64,000 nucleotides of DNA from Microbulbifer hainanensis. Its GTDB lineage: Bacteria; Pseudomonadota; Gammaproteobacteria; Pseudomonadales; Cellvibrionaceae. Made by a program: the position numbers and the translations under genes. Below are positions 8,270 through 16,726 of this stretch, piece by piece (position 1 is the stretch's first letter; every line of letters begins with the position of its first letter). The notes below the pieces were generated by a model. That model saw nothing but the letters and a program-made list of their open reading frames with translations. It searched no databases and was not told the origin of the DNA. The stretch spans positions 124,001 through 188,000 of the forward strand of contig NZ_JACZCR010000047.1 in assembly GCF_014904735.1 (NCBI RefSeq), in the 5' to 3' direction.

Positions 8270-10471
8270 TCAGTGGTGAACGTCTTTCCAGTATTCGCGG
8301 TTTAGCAGCAGTGCAAAGATCAGGAACACCAGAATAAATGCCAGCACATAGAAACCCAGGTTCTTACGGTGCTCTTTTATTGGCTCGGCGACGTATTCCA
8401 TGAAATTCACCAGGTCGTACACCGCCTGGTCGAATTCCTCCTCGGTCATCGAGCCTTTGACATCCTTGACCTGCAGACTGCCACAGTCGGCATCCATGAT
8501 CGGGTTGCCCATATCGTCGCGCAGTGTATGGCCGTGCTCGCGCTTCGGACCCGGGGCACACTCTGGCAGCCCCTGCAGCTCCATTAGCACATGCGGCATA
8601 CCCACGTTGGGGAACACTTTGTTGTTCACACCAGTGGGACGGCTGTCGTCCTTATAGAAACTGCGCAGGTAAGTGTAGAGGTATTCCGGCGAGCGGGCGC
8701 GGGCGATCAGGGTCAGGTCCGGCGGCGCGGCGCCGAACCAGGTCTTGGAGTCCTCCGGACGCATGGCAATCTGCATCAGGCTTCCGATTTTTTCGTCGCC
8801 CAGCACCAGGTTCTGCATCATCAATTCATTGGGGATGCCCAGGTCGGTAGCCACACGCTCCCAACGGGAAAAGTTGGCGCTGTGACAGCCCATGCAGTAA
8901 TTGACGAAGTACTTGGCGCCACGCTGCAGGGACGCCTGATCGTTCAGGTCGATCTTGATGTGGTCCAGTTCGACCTCACTTTCCGCACCAACCGCCTTGA
9001 TTGGCAGCAGTGCCAGCAGGCCGACGACGATCAGGCCACCAAACAGCGTCACGAAAGTCTTGGTGCCGGAGGGGCTGGTCACGCGTTCCGGCTCCGGATG
9101 TACCTGGTCGCGCCCGGTCAGCCACGGCAACACCGCAAAGAATGCCGCCAACAGCAACCCGACGACACCCACAAACGGGCTGGCCATGAAACTGCCCGCC
9201 GCCATCCACAGGAACAGCAGTGCGAAGATGCCGCTGACGATCCACGAAGCAATGCCCTTGCGCTCGACCGGGTTACTCCAGATCGGCATGGTGACGAAGA
9301 ACGCGAAATAGAACAGCGTGGCGATCTGGGCCAGGAAGTTGCGACCCGGAGTCGGCGCCTGCACACCCAGGTAACCCAGGATGATAAATACCGCCGCAAA
9401 AACCAGCAGCAGGGCCTTGGGCAGGAATCCCTTGTAGCGAATCGACTTCACCGGGCTCTTGTCGAGCCATGGCAGCACAAATAGGATCGCAATGGCCGCG
9501 CCCATGGCCACCAGGCCCAGGAACTTGGCGGTCAGCGGACCTATGTCGATGGTGACCGCGCGCAGGACCGCGTAGAACGGCGTGAAGTACCAGACCGGCG
9601 CAATATGCGGCGGAGTCTTCAGCGGGTTGGCCTCTTCGAAGTTTGCGTGTTCAAGGAAGAACCCGCCCATTTCCGGGAAGAAGAACACCACTACACAGAA
9701 GATGAATAGGAATACGGCCACGCCCACCAGGTCGTGCACGGTGTAATACGGGTGGAACGCCACGCCATCTTTCGGAATACCGTTCTCGTCCTTGTTCTTC
9801 TTGATCTCGATGCCGTCGGGGTTGTTGGAACCCACTTCGTGCAGCGCGAGGATATGCAGCACCACCAATAGCACCAGTACCAGCGGCAGCGCAATGACGT
9901 GCAGGGAGAAGAACCGGGTCAGGGTAATACCCGAAATCAGGTAGTCACCGCGAATCCACTGCACCAGGTCTTCACCAATCCCCGGTATCGCCCCGAACAG
10001 GGAGACGATCACCTGGGCGCCCCAGTAAGACATCTGGCCCCAGGGCAGCACGTAACCCATGAAGGCTTCGGCCATCAGCACCAGGTAGATACACATGCCG
10101 AAGATCCACACCAGTTCGCGCGGCGGCTTGTAGGAGCCATACATAAGACCGCGGAACATGTGCAGGTACACCACCACGAAGAACGCAGAGGCGCCCGTGG
10201 AGTGCATGTAGCGGATAATCCAGCCCATGTCCACGTCGCGCATGATGTACTCGACGGAAGCAAAGGCACCCTCCGCGGAGGGGTTGTAGCTCATGACCAG
10301 CCAGATACCGGTGATCAGCTGGTTTACCAGTACCAGCATCGACAGTACGCCGAAGAAGTACCAGAGGTTGAAGTTCTTGGGCGCGTAGTACTTGCCCATG
10401 TGGGTATCCCACGCGCGATAGATCGGCAGACGCTGATCGACCCAATCTCCCAGTGCGGTTAACCAGTTCAT
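8270..10471 (-). CDS. petBC: Fused cytochrome b / cytochrome c1 of the bc1 complex
   Basis: One unbroken 733-residue frame joins two bc1 subunits that are separate genes in Pseudomonas. Residues 1 to about 400 are a full cytochrome b (start YRAWDTHMGKYYAPKNFNLW, haem and quinol-site segments such as HSTGASAFFVVVYLHMFRG and the PEWY-like PVWYFTPFYA). Residues of about 400-460 add two hydrophobic segments not seen in ordinary PetB, before the usual PEPERVT tail. A further membrane segment (about 472-495) sits where the c1 signal peptide would be and leads into cytochrome c1 with its haem motif CMGCH at 526-530, the GMP axial-methionine region (FPNVGMPHVLMELQG) and a C-terminal anchor ending REYWKDVHH. 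With eight plus three segments the c1 domain falls in the periplasm. It overlaps petA by 4 bases. A similar fusion is known as FbcH in Bradyrhizobium. Confidence 0.95.
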   Translation of the reverse strand: MNWLTALGDWVDQRLPIYRAWDTHMGKYYAPKNFNLWYFFGVLSMLVLVNQLITGIWLVMSYNPSAEGAFASVEYIMRDVDMGWIIRYMHSTGASAFFVVVYLHMFRGLMYGSYKPPRELVWIFGMCIYLVLMAEAFMGYVLPWGQMSYWGAQVIVSLFGAIPGIGEDLVQWIRGDYLISGITLTRFFSLHVIALPLVLVLLVVLHILALHEVGSNNPDGIEIKKNKDENGIPKDGVAFHPYYTVHDLVGVAVFLFIFCVVVFFFPEMGGFFLEHANFEEANPLKTPPHIAPVWYFTPFYAVLRAVTIDIGPLTAKFLGLVAMGAAIAILFVLPWLDKSPVKSIRYKGFLPKALLLVFAAVFIILGYLGVQAPTPGRNFLAQIATLFYFAFFVTMPIWSNPVERKGIASWIVSGIFALLFLWMAAGSFMASPFVGVVGLLLAAFFAVLPWLTGRDQVHPEPERVTSPSGTKTFVTLFGGLIVVGLLALLPIKAVGAESEVELDHIKIDLNDQASLQRGAKYFVNYCMGCHSANFSRWERVATDLGIPNELMMQNLVLGDEKIGSLMQIAMRPEDSKTWFGAAPPDLTLIARARSPEYLYTYLRSFYKDDSRPTGVNNKVFPNVGMPHVLMELQGLPECAPGPKREHGHTLRDDMGNPIMDADCGSLQVKDVKGSMTEEEFDQAVYDLVNFMEYVAEPIKEHRKNLGFYVLAFILVFLIFALLLNREYWKDVHH

Positions 10472-11073
10472 GCGCTGCCCTCCTGATCCACGCCTATCAC
10501 GATTACGGCCTCACTCTCATAGGAGTAAGGCGGCACTTCCAGATTCAGCGGTGCGGGAACGCCCTTGAACACACGACCTGCGAGATCGTATTTGGAACCA
10601 TGACAGGGACAGAAGAACCCGCCCAGCCATTCGTGGCCTTCCACAGACAGGTCGGAAGCCCCCACCTCCGGCCGGAACATGGGCGCACACCCCAGGTGTG
10701 TGCAAAGCCCTACCAGCACCAGCAGGTGCGGTTTGATCGCGCGATTTTCGGGATCGACGTAGTCGGGTTGCTGGGGCTCCTTGGACATAGGATCCCGCAG
10801 CAGCGGATCCACCTTGGGCAGATTCTCCAGTGTCTCGTCTGTACGGCGAAGCACGTAGACCGGCTTACCACGCCACTCCACAGTCACCATCTGGCCCGGT
10901 TCGAGCTTGCTGATATTGTATTTGACCGGTGCACCGGCGGCTTTGGCCTTGGCACTCGGATTCCAGGATGCGACAAAGGGTACGGCAATTCCAACCGCGC
11001 CTGCGCCACCGACAACCGAGGTAGCGGCGGTCAGAAAACGGCGCCGTCCTGCGTTTACTCCGTCATCACTCAT
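10468..11073 (-). CDS. petA: Rieske iron-sulfur subunit of cytochrome bc1
   Basis: A 201-residue Rieske protein that carries electrons from quinol to cytochrome c1. The N-terminus NAGRRRFLTAATSVVGGAG is a twin-arginine-type signal anchor. The 2Fe-2S ligands are in CTHLGCAPMF and CPCHGSKYD. The ATG has GGGAGA 8-9 bases upstream. Its stop overlaps the start of the fused petBC gene by 4 bases, so the whole complex is one operon of two genes. Confidence 0.97.
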   Translation of the reverse strand: MSDDGVNAGRRRFLTAATSVVGGAGAVGIAVPFVASWNPSAKAKAAGAPVKYNISKLEPGQMVTVEWRGKPVYVLRRTDETLENLPKVDPLLRDPMSKEPQQPDYVDPENRAIKPHLLVLVGLCTHLGCAPMFRPEVGASDLSVEGHEWLGGFFCPCHGSKYDLAGRVFKGVPAPLNLEVPPYSYESEAVIVIGVDQEGSA

Positions 11074-11411
11074 GACGTATATCTCCCATCACAGCGTCCC
11101 TTGAAAGCAAGAGATTCGCTGACCCAATCCCAAAAGTTGTACTTACAGAAAACTCCCGCCCGGCAATCTGCCTGTACAAATAAACCCCATAAATCAAGCG
11201 GATACAAATTCGCGCAATGTTAAAGAAAATGCCAATTTGATACAAGGTAGTAGCGGAAGGGAACGTCGGGAATCCCGCTGCGAACTGGCGAGAAAATAGA
11301 CAAAAGCAGCAAGAAGCATTCGGCGCCATCCGCTGCGAACTCCCTGCCTGCAGCCATTTCCCACGCAGTTTGTGCCGCGGAATCTGTCCGATCTGGGCGC
11401 ATTGCGCGCCC
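11074..11411. other. Intergenic region upstream of petA
   Basis: About 340 bases between the rpsI terminator and petA. It should hold the petA-petBC promoter on the minus strand. I see no convincing -35/-10 pair and no coding frame that I recognise; a 115-codon frame here overlaps petA and has no recognisable features. Confidence 0.5.
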
Positions 11412-11442
11412 AATAAAAAAACCCGGCAGCTGCCGGGTTTTG
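11412..11442 (-). terminator. Terminator of the rplM-rpsI transcript
   Basis: ACCCGGCAGC/GCTGCCGGGT is a perfect 10+10 palindrome followed on the minus strand by a run of seven T. It begins 11 bases past the rpsI stop. The T/A flanks on both sides are compatible with weak bidirectional action. Confidence 0.9.
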
Positions 11443-11452
11443 AAAGAATCGC

Positions 11453-11845
11453 TTAACGCTTGGAGAACTGCGGCTTCTTCCGCGCTTTGCGCAGACCCAC
11501 CTTTTTCCGTTCCACAGCGCGGGCGTCGCGGGTAACGTAACCCTCGGCACGCAGCGGCTGGCGCAGAGCTTCGTCGTACTGCATCAGGGCGCGGGTCAGG
11601 CCGTGACGGATTGCACCCGCCTGACCGAAGGAACCACCACCTTTAACAGTGACGTTAATATCGAATTTTTCCACCATATCGACCTTTTCCAGCGGCTGAC
11701 GCACGATCATGCGCGCCACTTCGCGGCCGAAGTATTCATCCAGGGAGCGGCCGTTAACGGTAATTTTGCCTTCACCCGCAGCGATGAATACGCGCGCAGT
11801 GGAGGTCTTGCGACGGCCGGTACCGTAATATTGAGTAGTTGCCAT
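11453..11845 (-). CDS. rpsI: 30S ribosomal protein S9
   Basis: 130 residues, normal length for S9. It opens [20 protein letters not shown] and ends with the basic tail [17 protein letters not shown] whose final SKR reaches the P-site tRNA. It follows rplM by 14 bases in the universal rplM-rpsI operon and is followed by a strong terminator. Confidence 0.98.
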   Translation of the reverse strand: MATTQYYGTGRRKTSTARVFIAAGEGKITVNGRSLDEYFGREVARMIVRQPLEKVDMVEKFDINVTVKGGGSFGQAGAIRHGLTRALMQYDEALRQPLRAEGYVTRDARAVERKKVGLRKARKKPQFSKR

Positions 11846-11859
11846 GAGAATATTTCCGT

Positions 11860-12288
11860 TTAGATCGCCAGTTCAATCGGCTGTTGCGCCGCGTGAGGAT
11901 GTTCGCTGCCGCTGTATACTTTCAGCTTCTTGAACATGGCGCGACCCAAAGGACCCTTCGGCAGCATACCTTTTACGGCGCTTTGAATGGTGCGCTCGGG
12001 CGCTTTCTCGATCAGCTTTTCAAAGCTGATGGACTTCAGACCACCCGGGTAGCCAGAGTGGCTGTGGTAGATCTTGTCTTTGGCTTTGTTGCCAGTTACA
12101 CGCACTTTTTCCGCGTTGATCACAACGATGTAATCACCAGTGTCAACGTGGGGCGTGTACTCAGGCTTGTGCTTGCCGCGCAGACGGGAAGCGATCTCGG
12201 CGGAAATACGTCCGAGAGTCTTGTCTGCAGCGTCAACAATATACCAGTCGCGTTTTACCGCTTCCGGCTTGGCACTGTATGTCTTCAT
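11860..12288 (-). CDS. rplM: 50S ribosomal protein L13
   Basis: 142 residues starting [20 protein letters not shown], the exact usual start and length of L13. The open frame extends a further 29 codons upstream, but that stretch contains the promoter at 12347-12375, so the short start is right. Family motifs [19 protein letters not shown] and [11 protein letters not shown] are intact. Confidence 0.98.
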   Translation of the reverse strand: MKTYSAKPEAVKRDWYIVDAADKTLGRISAEIASRLRGKHKPEYTPHVDTGDYIVVINAEKVRVTGNKAKDKIYHSHSGYPGGLKSISFEKLIEKAPERTIQSAVKGMLPKGPLGRAMFKKLKVYSGSEHPHAAQQPIELAI

Positions 12289-12346
12289 GTTATAAAACCT
12301 GCAATATGGCCCCGATGAAATGAGGCCTTCCCACAAAAGAGCGCGA

Positions 12347-12375
12347 ATACTACATAAGCGCAAAGGGCTTTTCAA
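12347..12375 (-). promoter_or_regulatory. Sigma-70 promoter of rplM-rpsI
   Basis: On the minus strand TTGAAA and TAGTAT are separated by exactly 17 bases. It lies about 60 bases upstream of the rplM start, consistent with a short ribosomal-protein leader. Confidence 0.7.
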
Positions 12376-12413
12376 GCGATATTTCGCTCACTTTTTAACC
12401 CTCCTGTAACAGC

Positions 12414-13535
12414 CTAATCTGCCCGATGCGGCCGCGCCAGATACTCATGCGACTGCATCTCCAGCAGGCGACTGACCGTCCGCTCAAATTCAAAGCGCAG
12501 GTGTCGGCCGGCATACAGCTGATCAGCCGGCACTTCGGCCGAAATCACCAACTTGACGCAGCGGTCGTAAAACTCGTCCACCAGATTGATGAATCGGCGC
12601 GCCTGACTCTCCATACGCTCATTGAAGCGCGGCACCTCGGCCAACAACACCGTGTGATACTCCCGCGCCAGCTCGATATAGTCATTCTGGGAGCGCGGGC
12701 CATCGCAGAGGTCGCTGAAATCGAACCAGACCACATCGTCGGCCTCTTTGAGCGCACGGATTCGGCGCCCTTCGATATCCAGATCCACCCGCGAACGCAC
12801 CTCGCACCCCTCCACGATCAGCCGTTCAAAGCTCCGCGCCAGGCTGGCATCCGCCTGCGCACCCAGTGGTGAGTGATAGAGCTCGGCCATTTCCAGGGCA
12901 CGCAAGCGGTAGTCGGTACCACTATCTACGTTTACGACTTTGGTGTGCTGTTTCAACAAATTAATCGCCGGTAAGAAGCGGGCCCGCTGCAAGCCATCTT
13001 TATATAACCCCTCAGGCACTATATTCGAGGTCGCCACCAGCGTGACTCCACGCCGGAACAGTGCATCGAGCAGGTTGGCCAGGATCATCGCATCGGTGAT
13101 ATCCGATACGAAAAATTCATCAAAACACAGCACCCGCGCCTTGGCAGCAATGCGGTCCGCCACCTGCTCCAGGGGGTTTTTCTCCCCCGCCAGGGATTTC
13201 AGCTCCCGGTGCACCTCGCGCATAAAGCGGTGGAAATGCGTGCGCTGCTTCTGTGCAAATGGCAGCGACTCGTAAAAGGCATCCATCAGGTAGGTCTTGC
13301 CGCGCCCTACCCCACCCCAGAAATAGAGGCCACGCTCCGGTTCCAGCGCGGTGCGCCACAGCCGGCTCACCCGGCCCCACAGGCCGCCATCGCCGCGATC
13401 CAGCAGGCGCAGATACAGATCCTGCAGCTCGTCGACGGCGGCCTTTTGCGCTGCATCGGCAACGAAGTCTGGGCGCTGCAGGTCGCGCTGATAGCGTTCT
13501 ACGGGAGAGAGCAACGGGCTTTGCGAGGGGGACAT
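12414..13535 (-). CDS. zapE: ZapE (AFG1-like) cell-division ATPase
   Basis: 373 residues of the AFG1/ZapE family, an AAA+-type ATPase that affects Z-ring constriction in E. coli. Walker A is GGVGRGKT (74-81) and Walker B is VLCFDEFF (about 134-141). The conserved ATSNIVPEGLYKDGLQRARF stretch (sensor 1 region) is present. It is transcribed away from zapG across a 160-base gap; the pairing of these two genes is common in gammaproteobacteria. Start ATG with no strong ribosome site. Confidence 0.95.
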   Translation of the reverse strand: MSPSQSPLLSPVERYQRDLQRPDFVADAAQKAAVDELQDLYLRLLDRGDGGLWGRVSRLWRTALEPERGLYFWGGVGRGKTYLMDAFYESLPFAQKQRTHFHRFMREVHRELKSLAGEKNPLEQVADRIAAKARVLCFDEFFVSDITDAMILANLLDALFRRGVTLVATSNIVPEGLYKDGLQRARFLPAINLLKQHTKVVNVDSGTDYRLRALEMAELYHSPLGAQADASLARSFERLIVEGCEVRSRVDLDIEGRRIRALKEADDVVWFDFSDLCDGPRSQNDYIELAREYHTVLLAEVPRFNERMESQARRFINLVDEFYDRCVKLVISAEVPADQLYAGRHLRFEFERTVSRLLEMQSHEYLARPHRAD

Positions 13536-13699
13536 AACGGGAAATGAAACCGGCTACTGGTTGCGAAGGGCGCCACTCTACCAAAGTCGCGGCATTTTTT
13601 CGCGAGTCAGGTAATGCCGACGATCCGGTCTGAATTGAGTATACTGGTGGCACCGTCATGGATGGTCGGTGCCATAAAACAGTTGAGGAGGAGTTATTC

Positions 13700-14158
13700 G
13701 TGCACTCTACATCGGTATTGATTCTGGTTGGCGTATTCGGCCTGGCGCTGGGCGCCCTGCTGGCCTTTCTGGCTGTGCGCGGCCGCAACAACGTGGACCG
13801 GACCCAGGAGCTGGAACTGCGCCTGCGCGAGGCCAACAACAAGCTCGAGGACTTCCAGCTGCAGGTCAACGAGCATTTTGACCAGACTGCCCAGCTGGTT
13901 CACAACCTGACTGAGAGTTACCGCGAAGTACACGAATACCTGGCCAACAGCGCCATGCGCCTGTCCAGCCAAGATATCGGCCGGCAGATGCTCGACGCGG
14001 GCAGCGGCAAACTGAGCGAAAATGACGAGCAGCTCCAGGAAATCACGCCACCGCGGGACTGGGCACCGAAAGAGCCCGGCGCCAAGGGCACCCTCTCCGA
14101 GGATTTCGGTCTCGACAAGGAGCCGCTGAACGGTACTGAAAACGCCGTCAGCCGCTAA
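13700..14158 (+). CDS. zapG: YhcB/ZapG (DUF1043) inner-membrane coiled-coil protein
   Basis: 152 residues. I chose the GTG at 13700 because GAGGAGGAG lies 6-8 bases upstream; an ATG 14 codons earlier has no ribosome site and would put charged residues before the anchor. One membrane segment (about 5-25) is followed by a coiled coil (ELELRLREANNKLEDFQLQV) and the family motif NEHFDQTAQLVHNLTESYR, then a disordered acidic tail. YhcB links cell division and envelope growth in E. coli; the exact activity is unsettled. Confidence 0.92.
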   Translation: MHSTSVLILVGVFGLALGALLAFLAVRGRNNVDRTQELELRLREANNKLEDFQLQVNEHFDQTAQLVHNLTESYREVHEYLANSAMRLSSQDIGRQMLDAGSGKLSENDEQLQEITPPRDWAPKEPGAKGTLSEDFGLDKEPLNGTENAVSR

Positions 14159-14176
14159 AAACAGGACCGCATATTG

Positions 14177-14220
14177 CGGGCACAAAAAAGGCGGGTTGCG
14201 ACCCGCCTTTTTTGTGCCCG
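14177..14220. terminator. Bidirectional terminator between zapG and sat
   Basis: A perfect long hairpin (CGGGCACAAAAAAGGCGGGT on one arm with its complement on the other) with A/T runs inside the stem lies between the convergent genes. AAAAAAGGCGGGT / ACCCGCCTTTTTT gives a classic stem plus T-run on either strand. Confidence 0.9.
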
Positions 14221-14235
14221 GAGAACCCAACCCCT

Positions 14236-15426
14236 TTACAGTGACTGGTAGTAATCCATCAGGATCTGCGCCACTTCAGGGCGGGAGAACTCAGCCGGGG
14301 GCGCAATACCATCACCCAGCATTTCGCGTACCTTGGTACCGGACAGCAGGATAAAGTCTTCCTTGGTGTGATCCGGCACATCCCGCATCATGACCACCCT
14401 ATTCAGCTTTTTTGAGTAGGCCGTGTGGTCCGCGCGGAAGATCTCGATCTCCAGCGCCCCCTCCGGAACCTTCTCGTCGAAGATGGTCTGCGCATCAAAG
14501 GCGCCGTAGTAGTCACCGACGCCGGCGTGGTCGCGACCGACAATCAGGTGGCTGCAGCCACAGTTCTGGCGGAATACCGCGTGCAGCACAGCCTCGCGCG
14601 GACCCGCATACAGCATATCGAAACCATAGCCGGTCACCATGACCGTGTTGGCCGGGAAGTACAGTTCCACCATCTTGCGAATGGAGGCATCGCGCACCGG
14701 TGCGGGAATATCACCAGGTTTCAGCTGACCCAGCAGCATGTGAATCAGCACACCATCGGCATCTACTGCTTCCAGTGCCATCTTGCACAGCTCTTCGTGG
14801 GCGCGGTGCATTGGGTTGCGGGTCTGGAAGGCTACGACCTTGTTCCAGCCACGCTCGGCAAATTCGTGGCGGATTTCCACAGCGGTGCGGAAAGTATCCG
14901 GGAAGTCGCTCTGGAAGTAGCTGAAATTCAGCACTTCGATGGAACCGGAAATCAGCTGGCGTCCAGCGGCCTTAAATGTGGCCACACCCGGATGCTTTTC
15001 ATCCAGGGTACCGAACACCTGCTGCGCCATGGTGTCCATCTGGGCATCGGTTACGGTTTCGATCGCCTGCACGTCCATGATCGCGAGCACCGGGTTGCCC
15101 TCGACGTTCGGATCACGCAGCGCGATGCGGGAAGCGCCGGCAATCGCACTGGTATCCTCGACCATATTGAGGACCGGTACCGGCCAGAAGAGACCATCCA
15201 CAGTCCGCAGTGAATCTGCCACGCTCAATGCGTCGGCCAGGTTCATGTAGCCGTGCAGTGGATTGAAGTAGCCCGCCCCAAGCATCACCGCATTGGCAGC
15301 AGCGGCGGAGCTGACAACGATCGACGGCAGTGACTCCGCCTCGTGCATCAACTGGTGATGACGCTCGCTGTCGTAGACAAATCGGGGCTGCAGCTCCACG
15401 CTGCCGTGAGGACGAACCAGGGACAT
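14236..15426 (-). CDS. sat: Sulfate adenylyltransferase, single-chain (Sat type)
   Basis: 396 residues. It makes adenosine 5'-phosphosulfate from ATP and sulfate. This is the homo-oligomeric Sat (PUA-like N-domain plus nucleotidyltransferase) and not the CysD/CysN pair. The ATP/sulfate motif QTRNPMHRAHE is at 201-211 and GRDHAGVGDYYG at about 295. The ATG at 15426 has TTGGAG 8 bases upstream; the TTG inside that site is not a likely start. No APS kinase domain is fused. It sits exactly where cysDN is found in pseudomonads (between yhcB and algW), which points to assimilation and replacement in place. Neighbours do not suggest sulfur oxidation. Confidence 0.93.
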   Translation of the reverse strand: MSLVRPHGSVELQPRFVYDSERHHQLMHEAESLPSIVVSSAAAANAVMLGAGYFNPLHGYMNLADALSVADSLRTVDGLFWPVPVLNMVEDTSAIAGASRIALRDPNVEGNPVLAIMDVQAIETVTDAQMDTMAQQVFGTLDEKHPGVATFKAAGRQLISGSIEVLNFSYFQSDFPDTFRTAVEIRHEFAERGWNKVVAFQTRNPMHRAHEELCKMALEAVDADGVLIHMLLGQLKPGDIPAPVRDASIRKMVELYFPANTVMVTGYGFDMLYAGPREAVLHAVFRQNCGCSHLIVGRDHAGVGDYYGAFDAQTIFDEKVPEGALEIEIFRADHTAYSKKLNRVVMMRDVPDHTKEDFILLSGTKVREMLGDGIAPPAEFSRPEVAQILMDYYQSL

Positions 15427-15477
15427 AGGGGTCTCCAATCAGGGAAAACAATGGCTTCTTAGATTTGCGGATCCGCC

Positions 15478-15505
15478 ATTATACGGATTACGCCCCACCG
15501 CCCAA
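15478..15505 (-). promoter_or_regulatory. Putative sat promoter
   Basis: Minus-strand TATAAT at 15478-15483 with TTGGGC 16 bases upstream. The -10 box sits in CCGTATAATGGC, the same string found in the opposite direction before degS. It is about 50 bases from the sat ATG. The -35 box is weak. Confidence 0.5.
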
Positions 15506-15550
15506 GGGGATCGACAGAACAGAGAGTGAGAAAACCATTATCGAAAACCG

Positions 15551-15556
15551 TATAAT
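15551..15556 (+). promoter_or_regulatory. Putative -10 box of degS/algW
   Basis: TATAAT in the context CCGTATAATGGC lies 24 bases before the GTG start. No good -35 box is seen at 16-18 bases. The short distance implies a very short leader. Confidence 0.45.
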
Positions 15557-15579
15557 GGCCGCAAATTGAGGAGTTCCGA

Positions 15580-16713
15580 GTGTCGTTGAAACGTTTCCTA
15601 CAAGACTGGGCCGGGCCCATTGGTATCGGTCTAGTCGTTGCCGCCGCCATGCTGCTGCTCTTTCCCCAATTGCGGGGCGGTCCTGCCGATGGCATGGCGA
15701 CAGAGGGCTGGCGGGGACCCGTCTCCTATGCGGACGCGGTGAACCACGCCGCCCCCTCCGTAGTAAACATCTATACGCGCAATGTGCTGCGCCGCCAGCC
15801 CCAGCTTAATGACTCGCTGAGTAACTTCTTCGGTCACAGGACAACGCCGCAGCAACAGGGACGCGTGCAGTTCAACCTGGGATCCGGCGTTATCGTCAGC
15901 AAGAAAGGCTACATCCTCACCAATCATCACGTCATCGATCAGGCCGATGCCATCGTGGTACTCCTGTCCGACGGACGCGAGGCGCAAGCACAGGTTGTGG
16001 GCAGCGATGCGGATTTCGATCTCGCAGTGCTGAAGGTGGATCTCCCCAACCTCACGCCGATCGAGGTGGGCGAAACCGACAAGGTCCAGGTCGGCGACGT
16101 GGTTCTGGCCATCGGCAATCCCTTCGGCCTCAGCCAGACAGTCACCCAGGGCATCATCAGTGCCACCGGTCGCTACCTGCCGAATGACGGCCCCAGTTTT
16201 ATGCAGAACTTCCTGCAAACGGATGCCGCTATCAACCCCGGTAATTCCGGCGGCGCACTGGTGGACACCCGCGGCCGCCTGGTCGGCATCAATACGGAAA
16301 AAGTGACGGAAAGCACCAACCGTGGCGGCATCAGTTTCGCTATTCCGGCCAATATCGCCTTCAAAGTGATGAACGACATCATTGAATACGGTCGCGTCGT
16401 GCCGGGCTGGCTCGGCATCGAAGCCAGAGCCGTAACCCCATACCTCGCCCGCGCTTTCCGGCTGAACTCCAACCACGGCGTACTGATCACCGCGATTTAC
16501 GACCAGGGCCCCGCGTTCCAGGCCGGCCTGAAACCCGGTGACGTCATTACCCATATCGACGGACTGCCAATCAATGACGGCAAGCGCGGTGTCGCCGCCA
16601 TGGCCACATTGCGCCCGGGAGATACCGTGTCGATTACCTACAGTCGCAAGGGGGAAGTGCGCACGGTCAATGCAACCGTGTCCGAGGTACCAAAGCCCCA
16701 GAAACACACCTGA
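15580..16713 (+). CDS. degS: DegS/AlgW-type periplasmic stress-sensing serine protease
   Basis: 377 residues: one N-terminal anchor (about 12-30), a trypsin-like domain and a single C-terminal PDZ domain (about 275-370), the DegS/AlgW layout. The catalytic triad is His117 in TNHHVID, Asp147 in DFDLAVLK and Ser223 in NPGNSGGALVD. Such proteases cut the anti-sigma factor RseA/MucA when misfolded porin tails bind the PDZ domain. The start is GTG with TTGAGGAG 6-7 bases upstream. In P. aeruginosa algW lies at this point of the chromosome, so AlgW is an equally good name. Confidence 0.94.
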   Translation: MSLKRFLQDWAGPIGIGLVVAAAMLLLFPQLRGGPADGMATEGWRGPVSYADAVNHAAPSVVNIYTRNVLRRQPQLNDSLSNFFGHRTTPQQQGRVQFNLGSGVIVSKKGYILTNHHVIDQADAIVVLLSDGREAQAQVVGSDADFDLAVLKVDLPNLTPIEVGETDKVQVGDVVLAIGNPFGLSQTVTQGIISATGRYLPNDGPSFMQNFLQTDAAINPGNSGGALVDTRGRLVGINTEKVTESTNRGGISFAIPANIAFKVMNDIIEYGRVVPGWLGIEARAVTPYLARAFRLNSNHGVLITAIYDQGPAFQAGLKPGDVITHIDGLPINDGKRGVAAMATLRPGDTVSITYSRKGEVRTVNATVSEVPKPQKHT

Positions 16714-16726
16714 GGGAACAGCGCAG

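Noticed and set aside
8591-9484. Long plus-strand open frame (297 codons) opposite petBC
   Set aside because: It is the antisense shadow of a high-GC membrane-protein gene; the composition is rich in His, Gln and Arg with no domain, and petBC is certain on the other strand.
15631-16707. 358-codon minus-strand frame opposite degS
   Set aside because: Antisense of a protease gene with an intact catalytic triad; no domain in the shadow.
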